A stretch of 64,000 nt of DNA from Pseudomonas sp. FEN (lineage in GTDB: Bacteria; Pseudomonadota; Gammaproteobacteria; Pseudomonadales; Pseudomonadaceae). Position 1 is the stretch's first letter. Every line of letters starts with the position of its first letter. Location of the stretch: positions 1-64,000 of the forward strand of contig NZ_CAJFDC010000015.1 of the NCBI RefSeq assembly GCF_904067045.1, given 5' to 3'. The position numbers were made by a program, and so were the translations under genes. Shown in pieces: positions 1-9,200 of this stretch. Under the pieces are notes generated by a model. It had not been told where the DNA came from. It ran no database searches and worked only from the letters and a program-made list of their open reading frames with translations.

Positions 1-411
1 GGATACGATACGGTGCCGACGCCCCCACCAGGGCTTGAGCGACATTACCGCCAGCCAGACCTTGGATGGCCGCCGTGACCGCCTGCGCCGCTCGTTGATA
101 ATTGCCACCCGTACCGTAATCCTCCAGGACGGCGTTGGTAACCTGGGTGGAGAGTTGTTCGTTGGTGGGATTGGTATTACCGCTCTGAGCCAACTGCTGA
201 CGAGCCGCTTCAACCTTCTGCGGATCCTTCAGGGCTTGGCCGTCTCGATCGCACCCTGGGTGCGGATGATGTCGATCGCCTGGTTGCCGATCTCACCGAT
301 CAACTGAGCCTGACGCAGGCGTTTCTGCTCTTTCTCTTTATCGAAAATCGGACTCAGGGCGTTATCACCCAGCGATGACCCACCGGCTTTGTTGTTCAGG
401 TTATTGTTCAC
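1..411 (-). pseudogene. Remnant copy of the cdiA pre-toxin region, frameshifted
   Basis: Positions 7-365 repeat the intact cdiA at 4312-4671 almost exactly, with a few substitutions and one lost base near 234. The reading frame starts NALSPIFDKEKEQKRLRQAQ and ends early as IETAKP, where cdiA continues IETAKALKDPQK. Upstream of the homology (366-411) is a short haemagglutinin-type stretch (NNNLNNKAGG) not contiguous with this segment in the intact gene, so the copy was joined to another fragment. The homology may continue left of the window, because a 5-bp GATAC duplication sits at the very edge. It has no function of its own as read; it is a broken homology block closing the orphan toxin array. 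Confidence 0.85.
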
Positions 412-607
412 CTAGCAACAACCTCTCCAACGAGCTATCCTTGAACGGAAGTTTCGTTGCGTCCGCTCGAATACCAGACTGAATATCTGCACGAATATCA
501 ACGTTAATTGCGCCAGGAGTTTGTGCATTTTGCCCGCCAAACAATTCAACTGTGGGTTTCCCACCAGAACCAGCTACTCCCCCTGAGCCTTTTGCACCAA
601 CTAAACT
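401..607 (-). pseudogene. Orphan CdiA toxin module 5, truncated methyltransferase-like fragment
   Basis: The frame opens after a TAA, reads SLVGAKGSGG and ends at TAA 401-403 after about 68 residues. The seed GGTGCAAAAG lies at 589-598. Downstream residues contain INVDIRA and ADATKLPF, which resemble the acidic-loop and post-loop motifs of SAM-dependent methyltransferase folds seen at the C-termini of some polymorphic toxins (recalled, not searched). The fragment stops just after KDSSLERLLLG, where it abuts the haemagglutinin remnant, so most of the domain is missing. It has no start codon, and no immunity gene is visible within the window. The family assignment is tentative. Confidence 0.55.
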
Positions 608-884
608 TTAAGAGATACAGAAAATTTTGGCCGAGCTCATTCCTCAAACTTATAACTAATCGCTCCCCCTCAGATTTAAACTCACGCTCCAACTCCTCAC
701 TCTTGAACCCGGAGTTTGGCGGATAATCAACATCCAGTGTTTCGTCATAAATGGCGGCCCATTTTAATAGACGTTCCTGAAGCTCTTTAGAAATCGGAAG
801 CTCGCAAGGAGCCATGTCCCATACTCACCCGGGGACATATTCCAAATCGGATAACACTGATAATCCGCCATTAATTTTATACAT
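599..884 (-). pseudogene. Orphan immunity gene of module 4, interrupted by a stop codon
   Basis: The ATG at 882-884 lies one base after the stop of toxin module 4. The frame reads MYKINGGLSVLSDLEYVPG, meets an in-frame TGA at 825-827, and continues VWDMAPCELPISKELQERLL to the next toxin seed, where it runs out of its own frame. The LPISKEL...YPPNSGFKSEE pattern is one I recall from small proteins encoded after contact-dependent toxins, consistent with an immunity role. Translation could restart at ATG 813-815 and give an 89-aa product that runs into module 5. As written the gene is broken by a nonsense codon and its 3' end is replaced by the module 5 junction. Confidence 0.7.
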
Positions 885-885
885 T

Positions 886-1281
886 TCACTTAACGCTCCC
901 CCTTGGATTTGCACCGACAACGAAGCCGTTATCACCAACAGTCACAGCTATTCGCTGCGTCTGACCGTTAATATTTAACTCATAAATCGGGCGCCCAACT
1001 CCAGAGCCTTGATAGCCAACGAGCTTACCCTCAAAAAACCGCCCTCATCACTACTCCCGGAATCTGAGCCTCTGACACACCCATCTGAGCGAATTGGCTA
1101 CCATGCTCCTCAATGATGTGTGCAACCCAGCCTTTGAGTTTCCGGTCTCTAGGAATACAACTTTCCCGCTAGAACTGCGAGTCGTTGCAATGACATTCTC
1201 TGGGGTAAATTTCACACCATTAGCAGTCAACTCATCAAGCAAGGATGTGTTCAGCGTACCTTTTGCACCAACGAACCAGTC
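886..1281 (-). pseudogene. Orphan CdiA toxin module 4 with two compensating frameshifts
   Basis: The frame follows directly on the TAA of the preceding immunity gene and reads DWFVGAKGTLNTSLLDEL, then KVVFLETGNSKAGL. A missing base near 1117-1124 changes frame; the restored frame continues HIIEEHGSQFAQMGVSEAQI. An extra base in the T6 run (A6 at 1033-1038 on the plus strand) shifts back to EGKLVGYQGSGVGRPIYEL and ends GANPRGSVK at TGA 886-888. The reconstructed product is about 131 residues. The LETGNSKAGLxHI..H pattern recalls nuclease-type CdiA C-termini, but I cannot name the family with certainty. There is no start codon, as expected for a silent exchange cassette. Confidence 0.7.
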
Positions 1282-1652
1282 TTACCTCGGCAAAAACCGT
1301 CTACGCAAAAATGTTTTGTAGTTGTCAGGCGCCGCACTTATTAACGTCTCGAGATCATCACCACGAACCAGAGAATGGTCGACTATAGACTCAACAAAAT
1401 AGTACCGATACTCAGGATTCTCACTCAATTCCAACTCGAAACCCCGAAGAAACTCCAATATGTGTTCAAATGAATTTTTCTGCACCAGAGTGCAACCTAA
1501 AAACTCGTACGCGGATATGTAGTATGAGTTCTCAATAATGCCACCACCCCGCCTAACTCTTTCAATGAAGCCTCCAGAGCTTCAGCGGAAAAGAAGGGTA
1601 AAGAAACCAACCACAGAACAAACTTTCTGAAGTACTCATCGGCCAAGAGCAT
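1282..1652 (-). pseudogene. Orphan immunity gene of module 3, frameshifted
   Basis: The ATG at 1650-1652 overlaps the stop of toxin module 3 (TGA 1636-1638), the usual toxin-immunity coupling. The frame reads MLLADEYFRKFVLWLVSLPF, then LKELGG. A one-base change in the G-rich run at about 1541-1553 moves the frame to GGIIENSYYISAYEFLGCTL and on to LRRRFLPR with TAA at 1282-1284. Joined, the two parts give about 123 residues, a normal length for an immunity protein. No family is recognised. Only 12 bases separate its stop from the next toxin seed. Confidence 0.7.
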
Positions 1653-2007
1653 TGTCGATATCCTTTATTAGCTGTTTAGCAAAATCAATATCCCGCTGAC
1701 TGTAAGGGTATTTGCCGGGTGGTTGATTGTCAGCATTACGAACTAGATCACTTAGTCTATTACTGACCTCGATGGCTTTTTGCTCATGCCCAGCAGGAGA
1801 CAACATGTCGCCTGTAGCTTTCTCATAACGCACAGCGTCAGCCAATCCGCCGTTTCCGACCCTGCTGCCAGTTTTATCCGCACCGTAATACGAAGTCAGA
1901 ATCTTTTCAAATTGGTCGCTATCTGCTGGCCGATAAGTAGGCCCAAACCCACCCTTGGGCGCATCCACGCTAGCTTTTGCACCAATGAATTTGAGGTAAA
2001 ACCTCAG
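1636..2007 (-). pseudogene. Orphan CdiA toxin module 3 (no start codon)
   Basis: The frame opens after TGA 2008-2010 and reads LRFYLKFIGAKASVDAPKGG, with the seed GGTGCAAAAG at 1974-1983. It then runs uninterrupted to DIDNALGR at TGA 1636-1638, about 123 residues in all. The segment GFGPTYRPADSDQFEKIL followed by GGLADAVRYEKATG looks like a compact single toxin domain. I recall similar sequences at the ends of haemagglutinin-type proteins but cannot assign an activity. Unlike modules 4 and 5, this toxin frame is intact, so it could be expressed after recombination into cdiA. It overlaps the start of its immunity gene. Confidence 0.65.
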
Positions 2008-2020
2008 TCAACCCTATTGT

Positions 2021-2291
2021 TTACACCATGTAACCTGCAGATCTCATCTGCGTAAGCACCGCCTCATCAAATTTTTTGATCAGATATACCTCTAATAGAT
2101 CTCGCACTCTTCCACTTCCATATTACAGGAAGAATCCTGCTATCCAAACGATCAAACTCTTCCAAAAAAATATCTGCCAAAGCATATTTATCTAAATCGT
2201 GAACGGCCTCAAGCATCATGTTCAACACGACGCTTGGCGGCTTCCCATTCAGTATTTCCGCTAACAAATATCTATTTTCCGAAAGTGACAT
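2021..2291 (-). pseudogene. Orphan immunity gene of module 2, frameshifted in an A-run
   Basis: It overlaps the end of toxin module 2. The likely start is ATG 2289-2291 (MSLSENRYLLAEILNGKPP); an alternative ATG lies at 2315. The frame reads through VIWKWKSARSIRGISDQ and stops at TGA 2067. If one base of the A6 run (T6 at 2072-2077 on the plus strand) is removed, the product continues KFDEAVLTQMRSAGYMV to TAA 2021-2023, about 90 residues in all. That smooth continuation is why I treat the short form as a frameshift. The 38 bases to the next seed hold nothing else. Confidence 0.6.
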
Positions 2292-2751
2292 AGATAATTT
2301 CGCCAATGTTTTCAATTTTTTCGACCTTCGTGTATCCGTATTTTTGGGATATCTGGCCTGTCCAAGTATTCAAAGCAGCATTTTCTTTTGACATTCCATT
2401 GGCAATATTCTGCAGATATTTAGCAGTGTTAACGCTGTCAGTACCCGCCTCCCAAGCCCCACGAATTTGATTGACCTGGATACCTTCATTGCCTAGGCGT
2501 TGCATGGCGCTGGCGAACATATCAGTGCCTGATGCATCGTAAAAAGGATGATTTTGTGCTGCACGAATCTCAAATCCCAGCACTCCAGCTTTATCCACAT
2601 TCACGACCAATCCTGCTACGCCCTCAGGATTGCCATACCTGAGAGTAGTGCCCCCGTTGGACACGCTCATCATAAAGTCATTTGTGACATCTACTTTGGG
2701 AATGGGTGGTTCAATTCTCCCCAGTTCTTTTGCACCCTTTCTGTGCCCTCT
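2272..2751 (-). pseudogene. Orphan CdiA toxin module 2 (no proper start codon)
   Basis: The frame opens after TAA 2752-2754 and reads RGHRKGAKELGRIEPPIPK, with the seed GGTGCAAAAG at 2727-2736. It runs uninterrupted to IIYVTFGK at TGA 2272-2274, about 159 residues. Later motifs include FMMSVSNGGTTLRYGNPEG, NHPFYDASGTDMFASAMQRL and RGAWEAGTDSVN. No activity is recognised. An internal ATG at 2673 could give a 133-residue product, but the seed-to-ATG segment would be lost. It lies 20 bases after the stop of the active cdiI, so transcription from the cdi operon could read into it. This is the first and best-preserved silent cassette. Confidence 0.65.
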
Positions 2752-2756
2752 TTAAA

Positions 2757-3281
2757 CTACGGCTGCCAGAATGTCAGACAAACCCCATATTCATCGAGAA
2801 GATTATCAGCAATTTCAAACTGAAACACTTTCTCTGGGAAGGAGTCTGATAGCGCGCGCCTCCAATATCTAGTGATCTGCTCAGCAAATAAATGACAAAG
2901 ACGATAATCTTCTTCCGACAGGCCAACCTTAAATACGGGTCGGCCCGGCGCATCTTCCCACTTTGAAAAGAACTGATTTATTGAAAAAATATTTCTGTAT
3001 CGCTCAACGTCTCTACGCGATGCACTTTGTTCCAACACACCAGATTCGGTCTCGACCAGCCCCTTCAAATGAAATTTTTGCGGGTCGTATTGCTGAGCGT
3101 TAGGCAGCCAGAAAACGTGGCCATCAACCTCAATAAAATCAGGAGAGAGCAAACCTAGAACAGAAATTGCTTGTTCCAATGAAACCAAGTGCCCTACATA
3201 TGAAAAAAATTCCCCGGAGCCGATATCCGAAACAAACAAATTCAACGACTCTTTAGAAATATTACCCTGATAAATTTTCAT
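2757..3281 (-). CDS. cdiI: Probable CDI immunity protein (CdiI-like)
   Basis: This 174-residue cytoplasmic protein probably neutralises the toxin domain of the adjoining CdiA in the producing cell. Its ATG (3279-3281) overlaps the cdiA stop in a TGATG arrangement, so the two are translationally coupled; a TTG one codon upstream is less likely. It has no signal peptide or membrane segment. It is acidic and rich in aromatic residues (FSKWEDAPGRPVFKVGL), which is common in immunity proteins, but I recognise no immunity family. The assignment rests on position. Toxin module 2 starts 21 bases after its TAG. Confidence 0.7.
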   Translation of the reverse strand: MKIYQGNISKESLNLFVSDIGSGEFFSYVGHLVSLEQAISVLGLLSPDFIEVDGHVFWLPNAQQYDPQKFHLKGLVETESGVLEQSASRRDVERYRNIFSINQFFSKWEDAPGRPVFKVGLSEEDYRLCHLFAEQITRYWRRALSDSFPEKVFQFEIADNLLDEYGVCLTFWQP

Positions 3282-6200
3282 CAATTCAACCCTAAGCTAT
3301 CAAGAACCGACTGAGGAACATTTCCCTCAAAAGCTTTTGTATCACTTCCCTTCTTGGGGAAATATGTTCCATTCGGTGCTTGGTTCCATTCGACCACCTT
3401 AATCCGAGAGTTAGACACATCATATAGTGCACGCCCCTCAGGACCATAGACAACAACATGCCCATTTCCAAGATTGGCGTAAGAATTGGGTGCTTGTCCT
3501 TGCAACGGATACTGAACACCACCACGAGTTCCCGTGACCGTCACATTCGTTTCCCTGAGTCCCTTGGTATAATCTAAATCAATAGTGTTACCGGCAGAGT
3601 CCGCAATGAACCTCGATGTATTGGGAGCGTTAGTAGTTCCTTTTGCACCACCTTTTAACGCAAGAGCCCCCCCACCAAACACCCCTAACGCCGTACCACC
3701 TAGCGCCGCATCCCCACCCGCCATTTCTGCAACAATGATAGCCGTCTCATTGCACATCGCCGGCGCCAGCGCGCATCCCATTGCCAATTCCGGAAGGACA
3801 ACAGCAGCGCCCACACCACCCGAAGCATATACCCAGCCCGCGACAAAATCATGTCCTGGCCCCTTATATCCATCGCCCCTGGCTTGCGATCTCTGCGCCT
3901 CGCTTCTTTGTTCCGCGGTCGCGCCCTGTTGAACCAAATAAGCATCCAGACTGGCCGCCGCCGCCCCATAACCGACATCCAATGGAAAGGAGACTTCGTT
4001 GTTTTCAACCGCGTTCTTGGCCGCGTTCCCTCCAGCTACCGCGCTCGCCGAATCGCCCCCCGCCAAGCCTCCGACCAAACCACCGGCCAAGGTCGACAGC
4101 GTCGATATTTTCTGTTTTTCAACTTCGCTCAGTTCACTGGACAGCTTGCCCGGATACAGCTGGGTAGCAATCAGCTCTCCCAGGCTGGCGCCCGTGGCCC
4201 CCGCCAGGGCCGAGGTCTGCTGGGACTTGGCCAATACCGCGCCAAGCACGGCGTGAGCCATGATTCTCGCTTCAAGGTTGTCACCGGTGCTGGCCTTGAT
4301 CACACCGGCCAGATACGGTGCCGACGCCCCCACCAGGGCTTGAGCGACATTACCGCCAGCCAGACCTTGGATGGCCGCCGTGACCGCCTGCGCCGCTCGT
4401 TGATAATTGCCACCCGTACCGTAATCCTCCAGGACGGCGTTGGTAACCTGAGTGGAGAGTTGTTCGTTGGTGGGATTGGTATTACCGCTCTGAGCCAACT
4501 GTTGACGAGCCGCTTCAACCTTCTGCGGATCCTTCAGGGCCTTGGCCGTCTCGATCGCACCCTGGGTGCGGATGATATCGATCGCCTGGTTGCCGATCTC
4601 ACCGATCAACTGAGCCTGACGCAGGCGTTTCTGCTCTTTCTCTTTATCGAAAATCGGACTCAGGGCGTTATTCGCATGTTCGACATCACGACTCAACGTG
4701 GCGACATCCTGCTGTTGCTTGCCCTGCTCGCGAATATTGATTTCACCCGCTGAAACAGCCGAGTAGGTGGTGCTGCTGTCATGCCCGCTATTATTGGCTC
4801 CCGTCAGTAACAGGCTGCCCATGTTCCCCAGGAACGTCGAGCCCGTATCGCCGCCAGTGCCACCACTGATACCTTGGTGCTGACTGCTGAAGTCAGCCTC
4901 ATTGCGAAGCCCCGTCCACCCCAGGGTACCCGTACTCAGTTTGTTTTGATCCGCGCTGGCGGTGCTCGCAATCACGCTGCCGTTAAGCTGCGTGTGTTCT
5001 CCAACATTGACCTGATATCCTCCCTTGCCGGCAAACAGGCCTGTTTGCTCCTGCACGCTCTCGAAGTTGGACTTGATCTTGTCCTGGCTGACGCTAAGCG
5101 ATGCGCTGCCCGTCATGCTGCCAAAGGTAAAACTACCACCCGCACTGGCATTGGCCTGTTTGGAATCGAAACGATCAGTGTCTTGCAGGCTGGTCAAGGT
5201 CAGGTTGCGGCCAATATCGGCGATCACCTTTTGTGCCGTGGCTTGCGCCCCTTCCAGGGTCGTATCCCGCCCACTTTTCAAGGTCAACTGATTACCCGCG
5301 TTGACCGTGGTTTCTGTCCACGCGTTGCCGTTGCCTGTTTCCTTGCCAGTACCGCTATTGGCATTGGCGAATATGCTCAGACCCGCACCGCTGGAACCTA
5401 CCCCCAGACTGATACCAATCGCCCCACCACCACTCTTGTTGGAGCCATCAAGTCGTTGTGTGTTGAGGCCCGCGCTCAGATCAATGTCGCGAGCCGCTGT
5501 CATCGACACATCATGGCCCGCCTGCAGCTTGCCACCGACGACCGCTATATCACCCGTTGCAGAACCCGGCTGACCGCTCCCTACCGCGATGATGTTCAGA
5601 TCCTTGCCTGCGGTAAGGCTGCTCCCCTGGCTGGTACTCTGCTCCTGAACCTGCTTGGAACTGGACTTCTGGGTGCCTAGCGACAAGGCAATACCCACAA
5701 AACTGCCCGTGCTCGCACCGGACTGAATCGCCTGGGCACCTTGCCAGGCCTGATACCCAGACAACCCGGCCTTGACCCCCTGAAGTGCGGCAAGACGAGA
5801 GTCATCTTCCTGCTTGGCGGCCTGGACCGTTTGCACCGCCGTATTGACAGCCTCTCCCACGACCCCGGACAAGGCCAGTGTCAGGCCACTTTTACTGCTC
5901 TCTTGAGCGGTTCGGGTAGAACTGTCATTGGCGGCATCCGTGATGTAGACATTTTGTCCGGCAAGATTGATGTCTTTATCCGCAACCACATCGCTGGCCT
6001 TGACGCTCAGGTCCTTGCCGGCGGTGATGCTCACGCTGCCCAACACACTGCCAATGGTGCTGGCTTTCTGCATCTGGCTTTCAGTGCTTTGCGTATAGGC
6101 ATTCTTGGATGAGCCCAAGGTCACACCTATCCCGCCAGAGCTCATCAGGCCTGACTTTTTAGTAGACTGACTATGTTGCGCACTGAACTGCTCGGTGCCA

Positions 6201-9200
6201 CTTTCTATGCGAATGTCATTACGGGCTTGCAGATTGGTTTGTTCAGTCGACACGACATTACTGGCGGACACCACAAGATCATGCCCCGCCTGAATCAGCG
6301 TGCTATCGGCGCTGAGCGTCGCTCCCGTCAATGAAGTGCTGCTGGAGGAGTCACTGCTCATCTTGCTGGTGCTGGAGAACCCGAAACCACCTGACTTCGA
6401 CTTGGCCGAAGCGCTGAATTGGCTGTTTTGCGCGGCGCTCAAATTGACATCGTTACCCGCACGAACCACCAGGGCACCTTTGTCACTGTTAACAGTCGAG
6501 CCGGTGATGTTGACGTCATTCACGGCAACGATCGTGGTCTTCCCTTGCGCTTGTATGACTGAGGAAACGGCTTGCTCACTGCCGCGTTCCGTCATCGTCG
6601 ATGACTTCTTGCCCCAAGCGCCTTTCTTGGTTTTGGAATAATAGGAATAGTCGCTGTTTTGCGCCGTATTCAGGTTCAGGTCATTGCCGGCATAGAGGTA
6701 AGCCTCATTGCCTGCACTCACCCGGCTTGCAGTTACTTCAAGGTCTTTGCCCGCAACCAGAGCGACACTGCCGCCAGCAGTAACACCGGTAGAAACCTGC
6801 CGGGTATGATCCTCCTGCCGGGTGACCTTGTTGGTCTTGACAAAGGAATGCTGCTCGTCTGCCGCCGAGGCCAGCGTCAGGTTCTCCGTCGCGGCCATGG
6901 CGATATCACGCTTGGCATCGATCTGACTGGCAATCGCCGTCAGATCACGTCCAGCACTGACCGTCAGGTCCCTGCCCGCAGTCACGCTGGAGCCATTCTG
7001 AATCACACTTTTGTCGCTGTAACGGACGCCCAACGTCTGACCGTTCACTTGCTCGGCTGACGTGATGTTCACATCGCGGCCAGCCTTGAGCGTGGTGTCC
7101 AGCGTGCTTTTCAACACCCCGCCGCTGTTGTCGATATCGCGCCCGGCGCTGATCGTCAGGTTGTTGCTGGCCTCGATCCGCGCGGCGCTATCGGCGAACC
7201 CGCGCTGTTCGCTTTTGTCGCCGATGCGGCTTTCGTGAATGGTGATGGTGCGCTCGTTGACTACGTCGCCCGTGGTGGCGGTCACGCTCACATCGCGACC
7301 GGCGATGATGCCGCCAGCTTTGTTGACGACATTGTTACCCGCCAGCAAGTCCAAGCGATTACCCGCCTCCAGCAGACCACTGTTGACCAGATCATTGCCA
7401 GCCGCGGCCGACAGGTTGTTGCTGGCGCGCAAGGTACCGGCGTTGTTCAGGTCCTTGCCGGCGATCAGGCTCACGTCGCTGCCCTGGATCAGTGCGCCGT
7501 TGGCCGCCAGGCGGTTATTGGCATCGGCCAGATACAGCACTGGCACCAGCACTTGCTCGCCGTTCACCGTCGCGTTTTCCATCCAGACAATATCGTGGGT
7601 CAGCGCGGCAACCTGCTCGGAAGTCAGGCTCACACCCAGTTGCAGGTTGAGCTCCTGCTTGCTGGCAATGGCGTTGTTCATCAGGTACTTGAAGAGCGCG
7701 TCATCGGAGGTCTGACCGTCGATAAAGCGCTGTCCGGTGCGGGCCGTCACGGCCTGCTGGATCAGTTTCTGCTCGTAGAATCCGTCGCCTAGACGCTTGG
7801 CGCTGGTGTCCGGGTTGTAACCCAAGCCAGACAGCAGGTAGTCCGAACTCATGAACTGCTTGAGGTCGGTCAGCACCGGGTTGGTTTCGACCAGGTATTT
7901 CTGTGGGTTGGACTTGACCGACATATCCGGCAAGCCCTGGACGCGGGCCAGGGTCGATATACCCGTGGCGGTATCGACCTGAACCCTCCCTGGCTGGGTG
8001 ATCGCCGAGTCGCTGCTGCTGTAACCCGGCAGTTGGATAAGATTGCTACCGGTATCGACAGGCCCACCGACGTTGATAACGCTGGCACCGACGCTGCTAC
8101 CGGTAACCTGACGGGTGGCCTCGGTCAATTGCCGATCACTGGCGGCGACCGGCGAAATATCACCGATCTGGAAGTTGCGCGCCTGGACTCCCGGCAAGCT
8201 TTGTTGACGCAGTGCGGTACTGACCGTAGCACCACCCATGCTCCAGTTTTGCAAACCCAGATTGGCCTGGCTCGCCTGCCGACCCGAACCGCCCTGCGCA
8301 CTCAGACGGAACAGACCATTTTGCCCGGTGGGCAGGCTGAAGCCCGGCAGGGCCAAGGGATTGACCTGCTGCTGCGCTAGATTCGGCGGCAGTTGCGCGT
8401 TAACGGTGATGCGAGTGGAGAAGTTACTGCCCGAGGACTGGGTGTCGGTACGAGGGCCCACGCCGACATAGGTGTAGCCCGGACGCACGACGCTGTTGTC
8501 GATGCCGTTTTGCGCCTGGACATTGACCGCACCACCGGCCTGAATCACCGCGGCATAACTCTGATCGCCAGTGGCCAATTTGCGGCTGGTACGCAGTTGC
8601 TCCCACTCCCGCTCGGTCGAGCCGATAAAGGCACTCATGGCTGCCTGGAGGCCACCCAGGTTATTGGGGTTGTAGCCTGCGCTTTGAAACCAGTACTGGT
8701 TGGTAAAGGCGGCGGCGTTCGCGTACCAGCCTTCCGGGTGACGGGTACGCTCGGACACGAAGATTCGCGACGTTTCGGTCTCCCCGGTTTCCAGACCGCT
8801 GTTGGTCAGATTATTGACCTGGGCGCTGAAGCTACCGCCAGCGGCGATGCTACTGCTCTGGTTGAGCAGGTCCCCGCCTTGAACACTCAGATTGATGCCG
8901 GCGGTGATGCTGGAAGCCGCACTGGCCTCGGTCACTTCGAACTTGTCACGCTGGGTGATCTGCCAGACGTGGTTCTCCTTGCCATCGCTGCAGTCGCTGG
9001 CGTTAAAGCCTTCGATACATTGAGTTTCAGTGATCGAGGCGGTGTAGATGCCCTGATTGTTGGTGGTCAGCACCGCTCGCACGTTCTTGATCGTGCTCGC
9101 GGCCAGACTCATGCTGCCATCGCTCTGGATTGAACTGGAGCTGTTGACGATGCTGCTGGCCAAGCCGCCAAGCCCGTCGCGATCTATCTTCAAGTTACCC

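Noticed and set aside
3851..4753. 300-aa plus-strand open frame within cdiA, and many similar long antisense frames up to 16 kb
   Set aside because: Long antisense frames are expected in GC-rich repetitive coding sequence. The minus-strand 4312-codon frame has clear domain structure; the antisense products have none.
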